Origin: DIGJ01 sp041739345
GTDB taxonomy: Bacteria; Bacillota; Clostridia; Lachnospirales; Lachnospiraceae
Length of the DNA stretch: 64,000 nt
Direction: 5' to 3'
NCBI GenBank assembly: GCA_041739345.1
Contig: JBGSNZ010000015.1
Coordinates: 33,249 to 97,248, forward strand
The notes under the pieces are model-generated. The model saw only the letters and a program-made list of their open reading frames with translations, had not been told where the DNA came from and made no database searches. The translations under genes were made by a program, and so were the position numbers. Positions 16,562 through 25,730 of the stretch are shown here, piece after piece (within the stretch, counting starts at the first letter, position 1; every line of letters starts with the position of its first letter).

Positions 16562-17629
16562 TTATTTAACCTCCTTTTTTAAACTTTTTTTACTGAAAAG
16601 TGCTTTGAATACATGGGAAATAGCAATGAAAAATACGATACAACCCATAATAATTTTTATAATTTCAGAAGGTGCTCCAACAAGGTTTAATTTAGATCCA
16701 CCATATTTCATAGCTCCATAAAATAAACCAGCAAAGATACATCCAATTGGGTTAGATGCACCAATAAGTGCAACGGTAATACCATCAAATCCAAAACCTT
16801 CCTGTGAAGAGTACTGGCTGATTCTCATGGACATACCCATAAGCTGCATAGCACCACCAAGACCTGCAAGTCCACCAGAAATAGCCATAGCTGTCATAAC
16901 AGCACGATTTACACTGATTCCGCCATACTCTGCAGCAGTTCTGTTAAATCCTACGGCACGCAACTGATATCCTAGCGTTGTTTTATTGATGATAAAATAA
17001 ATAAGTATTGCAGCTGCGATTGCTACAAGTATACCCCAGTTTGCATTTGGACCAAATGTTTTAGCATCTAGAAAAGGCATTGTAATTTTTGCAGAATCTA
17101 AAACATCCTTTGTAGCCTCTCCACCGCCAACTTTGTGAAGAGCTGTAAAGTTCATAACATAGTTTGATAAGTAAAAAGCAATCCAGTTAAACATAATCAT
17201 GGAAAGTACTTCATTAATTCCACATCTAACTTTCAAATAAGCAACAATAATTCCCCAGATAGCTCCAGCTACTACAGCAGCAGCAAAGCATAAAAGTATA
17301 TGTAGTGGTTTTGGAAGGTCAAATAAAATACCTACCACACAAGCTGCTAATGTTCCGACTACAAACTGGCCTTCCGCTCCGATATTAAATACACCTGTAC
17401 GGAATGAGAAACCAACCGATAATCCTGTAAATATTAATGGAGTTGCATATACGATAGACCAAATCATGAATTTGGGTTTACTAAAAACTCCTTCAAAAAG
17501 AGTTTTATATGCTTCAACCGGGCTAATCTTTGCGATTACTAACATGATTGCACCAACTGCAAATCCAATAAGTATAGCCATAAGTGTAAACACTATATCA
17601 TAGTCTTTTAAAGATTTCTTCTTATTCAT
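16562..17629 (-). CDS. Nucleoside-type ABC importer permease (first)
   Basis: 355-aa permease of the NupP/YufP type. FRTGVFNIGAEGQFVVGTLA and LRAVGFNRTAAEYGGISV are the conserved cytoplasmic loops, and about nine membrane segments are visible. The start ATG at 17629 overlaps the ATPase stop in the 8-base ATGAATAA, with GGAGG inside the end of the ATPase gene, so translation is coupled. An ATG three codons earlier lacks a better ribosome site. Confidence 0.88.
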   Translation of the reverse strand: MNKKKSLKDYDIVFTLMAILIGFAVGAIMLVIAKISPVEAYKTLFEGVFSKPKFMIWSIVYATPLIFTGLSVGFSFRTGVFNIGAEGQFVVGTLAACVVGILFDLPKPLHILLCFAAAVVAGAIWGIIVAYLKVRCGINEVLSMIMFNWIAFYLSNYVMNFTALHKVGGGEATKDVLDSAKITMPFLDAKTFGPNANWGILVAIAAAILIYFIINKTTLGYQLRAVGFNRTAAEYGGISVNRAVMTAMAISGGLAGLGGAMQLMGMSMRISQYSSQEGFGFDGITVALIGASNPIGCIFAGLFYGAMKYGGSKLNLVGAPSEIIKIIMGCIVFFIAISHVFKALFSKKSLKKEVK

Positions 17630-19169
17630 GTTGTACACCTCCGCCTGCCATATATAATCCTAATGTATTCTCATCCGCCTCATCTTGGCTAACTTCACCA
17701 ACGATTTTTCCATCGTAAATTACGTCAATACGGTCAGATAAACTCATAATTTCATCCAATTCAAACGATACTAAAAGTACAGCTTTATTTTTATTTCTTT
17801 GGTCAACAATGTATTTGTGTACGAATTCAATCGCTCCAACGTCAAGACCACGAGTAGGATTAACCGCAATTAGTAAATCTTTATCGTTCGTAACCTCACG
17901 AGCAATAATAACTTTTTGCTGATTACCACCGGAAAGCTTTCCTGCTAATTGGTTCTCGCAATCGTTTGGACGAATATCAAATTTCTCAATTAACTTTCTG
18001 GTATATTCAGCAATTGCACCTTTCTTTAATACACCTTTCTTTGAAAACTCTGGTTCACCAAAATTTTGAAGAATCATATTTTCCGCAACACTAAAATCTA
18101 ATACTAGACCATGTTTTTGTCTATCTTCAGGTATACTAGATACACCTTTTTGAAATACAGTTCTAGGAGATGCATTGAAAATATCTTCTCCATTAATTGT
18201 AACCTTTCCAGAATCTGCCTTTTTAAGGCCGGTTAACATTTCGATAAGTTCTGACTGTCCGTTGCCATCAATACCAGCAATACCAACAATTTCACCTTTT
18301 CTAACAGTAATGTTAAATCCTTTTAAGATTTCAATTCCACGGTAATCTTTTCCATGAAGATCCTTAACAACTAAAACATCTTCTCCAGGAGCAAGTTCTT
18401 TTTTGTCTACAACAAATTCAACCGTTCTACCAACCATCATGGATGCTAATTCATTTTCATCCACATCGTTTACATCGACCGTGCTAATATATTTTCCCCT
18501 ACGAATAATCGTGCAATAATCTGCCGAAGCTTTAATTTCTTTTAATTTATGTGTAATCAATATAACCGATTTTCCATCTGCAGTAAGATTACCAATGATT
18601 TCAATCAACTCTTCAATTTCTTGCGGTGTCAAGGATGCAGTAGGCTCATCTAAAATAAGGATATCTGCTCCACGATAAAGCACTTTTAGTATTTCCACTC
18701 GCTGTTGCATACCTACGGATATATCTTCAACTTTTGCGTCTACATCAACCTGTAAGTTATAACGTTCGGAAATTGCGGTTACATCTTCGCGTGCTTTCTT
18801 AAGATCTACAGTAAGTCCTTTTGTTGTTTCCATACCAAGAATAATATTTTCCGTTACTGTAAATGGTTGTACTAACATAAAATGCTGATGTACCATACCA
18901 ATTCCTAGTTCAATCGCTTTTTTAGGGGAATCAATTTCTACCTTTTCTCCCCCTACCAAGATGTCTCCAGAAGTTGGACGATATAAACCATACAATACAT
19001 TCATTAATGTACTTTTACCCGCACCATTTTCACCCAAAATGGCATGTACCTCTCCTTTATGTACGGTTAAATTAACGCCGTCGTTAGCAACAAAGTTCCC
19101 AAATTTCTTTACAATGTCTTTCATCTGTATTACAACAGTATCCATGTCGACATTTCTCTGCTTTTCCAA
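17622..19169 (-). CDS. Nucleoside-type ABC importer ATP-binding protein
   Basis: 515-aa duplicated ABC ATPase (NupO/YufO type). First domain: Walker A GENGAGKST near residue 45 and Walker B LILDEPTASLT. Second domain: degenerate P-loop GIDGNGQSE, LSGGNQQK and the unusual Walker B LLIAVNPTRGLD, in which the family has Asn in place of the catalytic Asp-Glu. A TTG start at 19169 is favoured because GGAGG lies seven bases upstream and no ATG fits it. A terminator-like hairpin separates it from the binding-protein gene. Confidence 0.9.
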   Translation of the reverse strand: MEKQRNVDMDTVVIQMKDIVKKFGNFVANDGVNLTVHKGEVHAILGENGAGKSTLMNVLYGLYRPTSGDILVGGEKVEIDSPKKAIELGIGMVHQHFMLVQPFTVTENIILGMETTKGLTVDLKKAREDVTAISERYNLQVDVDAKVEDISVGMQQRVEILKVLYRGADILILDEPTASLTPQEIEELIEIIGNLTADGKSVILITHKLKEIKASADYCTIIRRGKYISTVDVNDVDENELASMMVGRTVEFVVDKKELAPGEDVLVVKDLHGKDYRGIEILKGFNITVRKGEIVGIAGIDGNGQSELIEMLTGLKKADSGKVTINGEDIFNASPRTVFQKGVSSIPEDRQKHGLVLDFSVAENMILQNFGEPEFSKKGVLKKGAIAEYTRKLIEKFDIRPNDCENQLAGKLSGGNQQKVIIAREVTNDKDLLIAVNPTRGLDVGAIEFVHKYIVDQRNKNKAVLLVSFELDEIMSLSDRIDVIYDGKIVGEVSQDEADENTLGLYMAGGGVQHE

Positions 19170-19409
19170 AGGTTCTCCTCCTTTTGTTATATTAAATAAT
19201 TATTATATCTGCAAATCCATAGGATTCTAGACACGACTTTAATTTTTCCATCTCCTCAACAAATGGAGAACGGAATTTTTGTATTATTGTAATTCCGATT
19301 AAACCTATCTATCCGTTCAGCGTAGAAAGCAACGAAGTCATTCGCTATTTTATTAAGTAGTTTTTCTAATGTTGGAAGCTCCAGCACAAGAAAAATTACT
19401 CAAAAATGG

Positions 19410-19456
19410 GAGGACGCCTCGAATCCATCTTGTTTCTCTGTTTTCGAAGCATCCTC
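19410..19456 (-). terminator. Leaky terminator between binding protein and ATPase genes
   Basis: GAGGATGCTTCGAA pairs with TTCGAGGCGTCCTC over 14 bp (two G-U), followed on the minus strand by ATTTTTG. It probably makes the binding protein more abundant than the other subunits. The remaining 19170-19409 holds only a weak 7-bp inverted repeat (CGGAATT/AATTCCG, 19271-19297). Confidence 0.78.
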
Positions 19457-19493
19457 ACCTACTTTTATACTACAACTTTTATTCGCCTAAATA

Positions 19494-20603
19494 TTAGTCT
19501 AATTCGTAAACATCGCCATATTTAGCTTCAAAATCAGCTTGTGTTGCAGGAACTGTAACTGTACCAGCAATGATTTTTTCTTTTGCATCATTAACTGCTG
19601 TAAGTACTTCTTCTGATAAAAGATCTGTTGTAGGAGCGATATCAACACCACCGATTGATAAATCATATGTTTTAATACCAGCTGCAACTGTTCCATCGAT
19701 CATTGCCTGAGCCATATCATAGCAAGCATTATCTACTCTCTTCATAGCGGATGTGATAACTGTTTCAGGAGCTAATACGCTCTGGTCACTATCAACACCA
19801 ATTGCTTTAATTCCGTTTTCTTTACATCCTTCGATAACACCAATACCTGTACCACCAGCAGCATGGAAGATAACGTCAGCGCCGTTTGTGATCATTGATG
19901 TAGCAGCGGATTTTCCACCAGCTGTATCACCGAAGTTGTTAGCGTTGTACTGAAGGATTTTAGCGTCTTTATTTGCATCAAGAACACCTGCAAGATATCC
20001 ATAACCAAATTTGTTCATGGTTTCACTTGCCATACCAAGTACAAAACCTACTGTTTTAGATTCTGTTGTCATACCAGCAACAAGACCTACTAAGTAAGAA
20101 GCTTGTTCCTGAGCAAACATTAAGTTTGTTACGTTTGGTAAATCGATAGAAGCATCATCGATAATAGCAAATTTCTGATCTGGATAAGCTTCAGCAGCAG
20201 CTTTTGTAGCATCTGCTAACATGTATCCAACACAGATAACTAAATCACATTCATCATCAATAAGTGTTTCGATGTTTGGAGTATAGTCAGCGTCTGTTTT
20301 TGACTCTAAGTATTTTGCTTCAATTCCTAATTCAACCTGTGCTCTTTGAAGACCTTCCCATGAAGACTGGTTGAAAGAACCATCATTTACACCACCAACG
20401 TCGGTAACCATACCAATTTTGATTGTAGATGGATCTATTGCAGTTGTATCTTCTGCTGGTGCAGCGTCTTCTGCTGGTGCTGCTGTTTCTTCTGTAGTAG
20501 CTGCCCCTGTTGATTCCTCCGCTGCGTCTTTGGAACCACATGCTACTAATGATGACATTGCCAATACGGCAGCCATTGCGAGTGCTAAAACTCTTTTTTT
20601 CAT
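19494..20603 (-). CDS. BMP-family nucleoside-binding lipoprotein
   Basis: 369-aa lipoprotein: signal peptide with lipobox LVAC at about residues 19-22, then an Ala/Glu/Thr-rich linker (residues 25-55). The BMP/PnrA domain follows, with GGVNDGSFNQSSWEG near residue 73, IIDDASIDLPNV near 145 and FHAAGGTGIGVIEGC near 245. It should capture purine nucleosides or a similar ligand at the cell surface for the importer encoded downstream. AAAGGAGG precedes the ATG. Confidence 0.9.
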   Translation of the reverse strand: MKKRVLALAMAAVLAMSSLVACGSKDAAEESTGAATTEETAAPAEDAAPAEDTTAIDPSTIKIGMVTDVGGVNDGSFNQSSWEGLQRAQVELGIEAKYLESKTDADYTPNIETLIDDECDLVICVGYMLADATKAAAEAYPDQKFAIIDDASIDLPNVTNLMFAQEQASYLVGLVAGMTTESKTVGFVLGMASETMNKFGYGYLAGVLDANKDAKILQYNANNFGDTAGGKSAATSMITNGADVIFHAAGGTGIGVIEGCKENGIKAIGVDSDQSVLAPETVITSAMKRVDNACYDMAQAMIDGTVAAGIKTYDLSIGGVDIAPTTDLLSEEVLTAVNDAKEKIIAGTVTVPATQADFEAKYGDVYELD

Positions 20604-20632
20604 AACTAATTTCCTCCTTTAATTTGCTTTCA

Positions 20633-20689
20633 CCTATTCACTGAATAGGAAGTATTTATGATAATAGCACAAAGTGTAGGAAAAAACAA
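20633..20689 (-). promoter_or_regulatory. Promoter and leader dyad of the BMP importer operon
   Basis: Minus-strand TTGTTT (20689-20684), 17-base spacer, TATTAT (20666-20661). In the short leader CCTATTC-act-GAATAGG (20633-20649) forms a perfect 7-bp dyad, a possible operator. Confidence 0.5.
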
Positions 20690-20771
20690 TACCTCGTGTC
20701 CTATTTTTAGTGCATTATTCATCAATGATAAAATATTTTTTTGTAAATACATGGAAAAAAGTAATATACAA

Positions 20772-23312
20772 TTAGTTAATATAACTAATAAAAATATTTC
20801 CTGTATTTTCAAACATAGTACTTGCTTTTGCTAACCCCATTTTCACACTACCTACAGATGGATCAAAGTAAGTAACATTGAACTCGTCATATCCAGTAAT
20901 TATAACAGCACTGCTGTCATTTTTCATTGCAATTACAAGATTTCCGTTACTCACCATGTATAGCACCTCATCCAAATTGCATCCGGTTAAATTGATTGGA
21001 CTATCCAGCGATTTTGATAAAACCTCATAAATGGATTGTAAGTCATTTGACAATTTCTTTGCATTAGCCGAAACCTGATTATGCTGTAACACCATATAAA
21101 GGCAAGCTCCTACACTGTCAACACCACCTCCTGTTCTAGTTTCCTTAAGCTGCCCAATTGTCTTGCGATTGAATTTTCCACTTCGCTCAAAGACAAGGCA
21201 GTTATCTTTGTTAACCACAGCACCCATTCTTTCATCGGCAAGTATAATTGCATCGGCTGCATTAGAGAATGCATTTTCTATTCCACCTGCAGCATATACA
21301 TAATACTTTCCAACATTGGATTCCTCACCACGTAAATGAAGCGTTGTATCTTCTGATAAGATTGCGTTTAATGTTGTAATTGTTTTTGGCTTCTTTTCCA
21401 TTGCAAATCCAACTGGTAAAGATAAGTATTTTTCAGTAAGCATTTGATCCGTAACTCTGGTTTCTAGTCCAATGATTGGTGACTGTGATTCGCCTTGTGT
21501 CAAGATACTGTCGTCAGAAATTGACTTGTAACCTCCATTTTCCTTTTTTACACGATATAGCTTAACAACATTTCCGTTCATTTCCGAGTCTACTATATAA
21601 GCATTTTTCTGCTGATAGGTCTTTTCTATGTTTCCTTCGACATCCGATATCTCGATACTATATGCAGGCATATAAATCTTACCCTCTGTGGTCTCCTTTA
21701 TATCGGACTGCTTTACATAACCGAAAATAATACTAGATTCAATGCTACCAAAGATACGGACTATTTCATCTTTTGGTGCCAATATTTCCTTTTGTGCTCC
21801 TGTTTCTAAATTCATAATATGAAGTTTGGAAGCGTCATCTTCACCAACCCAGGCAATACCATTGCTTTTTTTAATAACCGAGAAATTATTATTATCAACA
21901 GAACTTACAATTGGCTTTAATTTCTTTGCTGATATATTATATGAATATACACAATCATTTATGGTAAAGTAAAAAATTCCCTTTTGGCTGACATAACTGA
22001 AATCACTAATATCCTCTTTTAGCATCTGGTATGTCGTCTCTAGTGGTATATACACCAGTTCTTTTATACGATTCGTATCCGAACTATAATGATACAAAAC
22101 CAGTGCAACTTTTCCTTCATAATCGCCACGGTTCATATAACCATATACTACAAAATCCATATTCCCGCCATCGTCCATACTTAATATTTGAATGTCGTGC
22201 TGATCATAATCATCCCGAATATAATCTTCCTTTTCTTTTCGGAAAGAAAATACTCGTATTGCATTGTTTTCAGGAATATTGTAGTACCATAATTCACCAC
22301 TGCGTACAAATGACACCTTACCGTTTTCTGCACTTGTTACTATCTGCATATCCTGTTCATTGGTAACACCAATTTTAAATTCACTCTTTGCAAGACTCGT
22401 CAGACCGATATCAAATAAGGATTCCATCGTTCTTTCATAATTTAGTAGGTAAATTCGGTCTGCCGTATATCGTATTCGATAAAATTCTTTCACATTATAA
22501 ATTTCGGTACCAGAGTCATTCTTTATCTTCACAAAATACTGTAGTTGAACAGAAGCTGTCTCAACATTAAATTCTTTTATAGAAGGAACTGCTTCTGTCA
22601 GTACTTCTGGTTCTAAGTTTCCCCATGATAACATATTAAAATTAGAATGTATGTTTACTTTTGCATAATTAGAATTGTCAGCAGATCCATCTGTCTCTAA
22701 ATATCTCGTAAGATCTTTTGCCTTTTCTTTGTCTAAACTTTTTTTATGAAATGAATTGACAAAATCTAGTTTCTCATTCAAAAAATCATCTGTTTCATAA
22801 TACTTAATTCTGGTATAGAAATTTATTTTTCTACTTTCATCGGTAGTGGCTGTTATTTTCATTGCATATTCTGTACTTGTATCAAGCGTAGCTTCTAATT
22901 TTATTTTAGCAGATTTTCCGCCATCTATTACATCTAGTGCACTGATTGTCCCCGAATCCAACAATTCGTTTTCTTTTAACGTACGAACTTCATATTTTAT
23001 TTTTTTAATTACCGTTTCATTTTCTAGAAATTCAATATTTATTTCTTTATTTTGCTTTACCGGCGTTACCGCTTCACGGATTACATTTGCATCAATATTG
23101 CTACTATATCCATACAGGCGATTTAAGGTGTATCCTTCAACTTTCACATTCATCAGCGGAAAAGTCGCGTCTGCCATTTTAACTGTCTTTTCTAATGTAA
23201 TTTCTTCTTCTTTTATATTTTTGCTCATAAAAAATAGAGCTGCTATAAAAATCGTCAATAATATAATTGCTTTATAAACATGTTTTAGCATTTTATTCTC
23301 ACTTGCTCCCAT
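20772..23312 (-). CDS. Large membrane-anchored protein with degenerate C39-like domain
   Basis: About 846 aa, function not recognised. One N-terminal membrane segment (YKAIILLTIFIAALFFM) acts as anchor. Residues roughly 330-640 contain repeated beta-rich blocks (ISDFSYVSQKGIFYFTINDC, GIAWVGEDDASKLHIMNLET) suggestive of a propeller. The last 150 residues resemble the C39 peptidase-like fold: GACLYMVLQHNQ and VIITGYDEFNVTYFDPSVG. The catalytic Cys is not at its usual place and the usual His before VIITGYD is Ser, so it is probably not an active protease. A start at 23291 is also possible; neither site has a strong Shine-Dalgarno. It is a single-gene unit. Confidence 0.6.
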   Translation of the reverse strand: MGASENKMLKHVYKAIILLTIFIAALFFMSKNIKEEEITLEKTVKMADATFPLMNVKVEGYTLNRLYGYSSNIDANVIREAVTPVKQNKEINIEFLENETVIKKIKYEVRTLKENELLDSGTISALDVIDGGKSAKIKLEATLDTSTEYAMKITATTDESRKINFYTRIKYYETDDFLNEKLDFVNSFHKKSLDKEKAKDLTRYLETDGSADNSNYAKVNIHSNFNMLSWGNLEPEVLTEAVPSIKEFNVETASVQLQYFVKIKNDSGTEIYNVKEFYRIRYTADRIYLLNYERTMESLFDIGLTSLAKSEFKIGVTNEQDMQIVTSAENGKVSFVRSGELWYYNIPENNAIRVFSFRKEKEDYIRDDYDQHDIQILSMDDGGNMDFVVYGYMNRGDYEGKVALVLYHYSSDTNRIKELVYIPLETTYQMLKEDISDFSYVSQKGIFYFTINDCVYSYNISAKKLKPIVSSVDNNNFSVIKKSNGIAWVGEDDASKLHIMNLETGAQKEILAPKDEIVRIFGSIESSIIFGYVKQSDIKETTEGKIYMPAYSIEISDVEGNIEKTYQQKNAYIVDSEMNGNVVKLYRVKKENGGYKSISDDSILTQGESQSPIIGLETRVTDQMLTEKYLSLPVGFAMEKKPKTITTLNAILSEDTTLHLRGEESNVGKYYVYAAGGIENAFSNAADAIILADERMGAVVNKDNCLVFERSGKFNRKTIGQLKETRTGGGVDSVGACLYMVLQHNQVSANAKKLSNDLQSIYEVLSKSLDSPINLTGCNLDEVLYMVSNGNLVIAMKNDSSAVIITGYDEFNVTYFDPSVGSVKMGLAKASTMFENTGNIFISYIN

Positions 23313-23469
23313 CTTTTTTCCACGTATGCATAGAAATCAAGGAGTGTAAAAAGTTATCGATTCCACACTTCCCTATTTACTTATTGTAACAAAGGAAAAC
23401 CTATAAATAAAGTGTCATTTATCTTTTTCCTTCATATATTAATTATAAATGAATTAAATAGGAGTTTTC

Positions 23470-24000
23470 ATGAAAAACGATGGCATTCCAAAATATCCTT
23501 TCTATGGATATGATAATGCAGAAGAATTAGACCGGGATGTAGATTACATGAAAGGTATTTTTCCTCAAACCGTTCGTAAGATTTTAATAGAAATCGAAGA
23601 CGAATGCGATAAATTAGAGTACGACGGCAGTTTAATGTTTGACATTATACCAGATTCCGTTTCGCTCGGGAAATTAGTAGATACTATTTATACTCGTGTT
23701 GCAGAACAATCCTATACACCACTTATGGCAGAAAACATTCATCCTCCGTTTCCTCCATGCAGCGGAAGAAATTGTCCTCCTCCACCTCCGCCTTATCCAC
23801 CATACCGTTGCGGTCCAAATAGACCTTGTCCACCTATGCCATATCCATGCGGTCCAAACCGACCTTGTCCTCCTCCAAGACCTGATTATGATAACAATGG
23901 AAATCCAGATTGGTTACGTAATTTAGTTTCTGCTCTTTTATTTAATGAAATGATTAACCGCAGAAGACGATATCGCAGTCGAAAACAATGGGTTCAATAA
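23470..24000 (+). CDS. Proline/cysteine-rich hypothetical protein
   Basis: 176 aa, not recognised. Residues 1-90 are an acidic, probably helical domain. Residues 91-140 are Pro-, Cys- and Tyr-rich with two copies of CGPNRPCPP, plus runs of prolines. The C-terminus is short and very basic (MINRRRRYRSRKQW). Such regions are common in spore-coat or cell-surface proteins, but no sporulation promoter is proven here. AGGAG precedes the ATG. Its 3' end overlaps the converging YwmB-like gene by seven bases. Confidence 0.7.
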   Translation: MKNDGIPKYPFYGYDNAEELDRDVDYMKGIFPQTVRKILIEIEDECDKLEYDGSLMFDIIPDSVSLGKLVDTIYTRVAEQSYTPLMAENIHPPFPPCSGRNCPPPPPPYPPYRCGPNRPCPPMPYPCGPNRPCPPPRPDYDNNGNPDWLRNLVSALLFNEMINRRRRYRSRKQWVQ

Positions 24001-24413
24001 TCTTCATTGTAAATCGGAGTTGCTAAAATTATTGTCGTTTCATTTGTTATTTCGTTATAATAACAGACAAGGTTTAAATTTATTGTTTGCTCCTCAATCG
24101 TAATACAGGTATCATATTTATTGCTATACGCATATATTGTAAATAATTCTTTGGTTTTAATAGCATTTACTACCTTTGCATCATAATTAGTCAAAACTTT
24201 ATTTGCAATCTTTTCTCTTTCTTTAATTGTAAGTTTTCCCTCATATGATTTAGTAAATAGGATAGTCGATTCTTCCTTACTTACTGTATCAACAGATACT
24301 TCTTCAATCGGAAATGACTGCATTGTTTTGTTAACAAGTGCTCCACTCCACAAAACCACCAGAATCAGCAAATAATATTTAATGTTTTTATGTTGTAACA
24401 TATATTGATTCAT
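23994..24413 (-). CDS. YwmB-like (DUF1779) small exported protein
   Basis: 139 aa with one N-terminal hydrophobic segment (YYLLILVVLWSGALV) and the rest outside the membrane. The C-terminal part (VLTNYDAKVVNAIKTKEL, then NLNLVCYYNEITNETTIILATP) resembles the end of YwmB/DUF1779 proteins. The known members are longer, about 240 aa, so this may be a short or divergent version. Its Shine-Dalgarno GGGAGG lies inside a long hairpin (24415-24473), suggesting control of translation. Confidence 0.55.
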   Translation of the reverse strand: MNQYMLQHKNIKYYLLILVVLWSGALVNKTMQSFPIEEVSVDTVSKEESTILFTKSYEGKLTIKEREKIANKVLTNYDAKVVNAIKTKELFTIYAYSNKYDTCITIEEQTINLNLVCYYNEITNETTIILATPIYNEDY

Positions 24414-24414
24414 A

Positions 24415-24473
24415 GAAACCTCCCATTTTGGAACTATACTTTTTGTTTAGTATTTCCAAAAATGGGAGGTTTC
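24415..24473 (-). promoter_or_regulatory. Hairpin enclosing the ribosome-binding site of the YwmB-like gene
   Basis: GAAACCTCCCATTTT and AAAATGGGAGGTTTC form a 15-bp perfect stem, extended by GGAA/TTCC and ATAC/GTAT around a loop of about ten bases. GGGAGG two to seven bases before the start region is paired. It could also end transcription from the Nudix gene, but no T-run follows. Confidence 0.65.
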
Positions 24474-24477
24474 AAAC

Positions 24478-25014
24478 TTATACTAGCATTTTTAGTTCTT
24501 CGAGCACAATACAATTGGGAAATGTTTTATTTTCAACACCATGAATGCAATCTTTAAAATCCATCCATATTACGGATTCAATTTCTTCTATTTGGAGTGT
24601 TAATTCTTTTTCGTCAAAATCTCTCCACAAAAGATATACGTTACTTAGCTGATTGTCGCAAAATAGTTTATCATGGAAAATTTCTTCAAAACTAAATCGT
24701 CTTGTTCCCTTTAATATTAATTCCTCTTTTTCTACCATAAGACCAAGCTCTTCTTTCAATTCACGAATTGCTGAATCTAAAAATCCACATCCTGCAACAA
24801 TATGTCCGGCAGAAGAGATATCATAGCAGCCCGGATAGGAATCTTTGTTTTGACTTCTCTTTTGAAGTAAAATATCCATTCCACTTTTATTGTTTTTGCG
24901 TGCAATCCATACATGGGAAGTGCGGTGTAGATCCCCATCACGATGTACTTGACTTCTTTCCTTAATCACACCACTTATTGTTCCATCTTCATTCAATATA
25001 TCTAAGTTTTCCAT
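24478..25014 (-). CDS. Nudix hydrolase (IPP-isomerase-like subgroup)
   Basis: 178 aa. N-terminal LDILNEDGTISGVIKERSQVHRDGDLHR and HVWIARK are typical of the YfcD/IDI-like Nudix group. The Nudix box is AGHIVAGCGFLDSAIREL then KEELGL; the first conserved Glu of GX5EX7REUXEEXGU is Cys, while REUXEEXG is intact, so metal binding may be preserved. I choose the ATG at 25014 behind AAGGTGACAG; an upstream ATG at 25089 has no fitting ribosome site. Substrate unknown. Confidence 0.82.
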   Translation of the reverse strand: MENLDILNEDGTISGVIKERSQVHRDGDLHRTSHVWIARKNNKSGMDILLQKRSQNKDSYPGCYDISSAGHIVAGCGFLDSAIRELKEELGLMVEKEELILKGTRRFSFEEIFHDKLFCDNQLSNVYLLWRDFDEKELTLQIEEIESVIWMDFKDCIHGVENKTFPNCIVLEELKMLV

Positions 25015-25143
25015 TCTGTCACCTTTGCTTCTTTTTTGTTTTATACATTGTAACACGAATAAATCAAGAAAACAAAAAAAGTGACACATTGCTTTTGCTA
25101 ATGATTTGCACTACAATAAAAATAATGAAAGGGGTGTTTTCAA

Positions 25144-25644
25144 TTGTATTGTCCTAATTGTAAAACAGAATACCAAAAAGGTATTACCGTATGTAAAGAC
25201 TGTAATGAAGTGCTAGTTGAAACACAGAAAAAGGAAGTGGATATTGAAGAGATAACTGCAATGGATGCAGTCAAACTTATATCAGTTGATAATACCGTTA
25301 ATGCAGAGCTCGTTTTAAATCTTCTTCGGAATAATGAAATTCCTTGTTATGCCAAAGACAATGGTATTGGCGGTTATATGAATATCTATATGGGATATTC
25401 CATCTTTGGGAAAGATATATATGTGGATAGTACCGATTATGATCGCGCAAATGAAGTTCTTAAAGTTATGGCGGTCGAAGAAGATAAAACGGTGGTCGAT
25501 GAAAACAACAATCCAGAAGAAGTAGATTATAATAAGGAAAGTTTACAACATCTAAACAAGAAAAACAGTCTAACAGCAAGGATAATTTTATTTGGATTTG
25601 TGACTGTCATACTTATTGCAGGGATTCTTAACACACTATTTTAA
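25144..25644 (+). CDS. Zinc-ribbon protein with DUF2007-like domain and C-terminal anchor
   Basis: 166 aa. Residues 1-22 form a zinc ribbon (CPNC and CKDC). Residues 40-120 look like a DUF2007 signal-transducing domain (VKLISVDNTVNAELVLNLL, then DIYVDSTDYDRANEVL). The end is one membrane segment (ARIILFGFVTVILIAGIL), making it tail-anchored. The start is TTG at 25144: it follows AAAGGGGTG by nine bases and places the zinc ribbon at the very N-terminus. Function unknown. Confidence 0.75.
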   Translation: MYCPNCKTEYQKGITVCKDCNEVLVETQKKEVDIEEITAMDAVKLISVDNTVNAELVLNLLRNNEIPCYAKDNGIGGYMNIYMGYSIFGKDIYVDSTDYDRANEVLKVMAVEEDKTVVDENNNPEEVDYNKESLQHLNKKNSLTARIILFGFVTVILIAGILNTLF

Positions 25645-25660
25645 TCTTAGTTGCTAAACA

Positions 25661-25702
25661 AAAGGAATGTTGCAAACCGATCATGGTTTGCAACATTCCT
25701 TT
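25661..25702. terminator. Bidirectional terminator
   Basis: An 18-bp perfect stem (AAAGGAATGTTGCAAACC with its complement) around a GATCAT loop, between the zinc-ribbon gene and the converging rbsB. Confidence 0.93.
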
Positions 25703-25730
25703 ATTCTATTTTGTCGTTGGGGGAATTTAA

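Noticed and set aside
19170..19409. Purine riboswitch before the nucleoside importer genes
   Set aside because: I could not find the conserved junction or loop bases; only one weak dyad is present.
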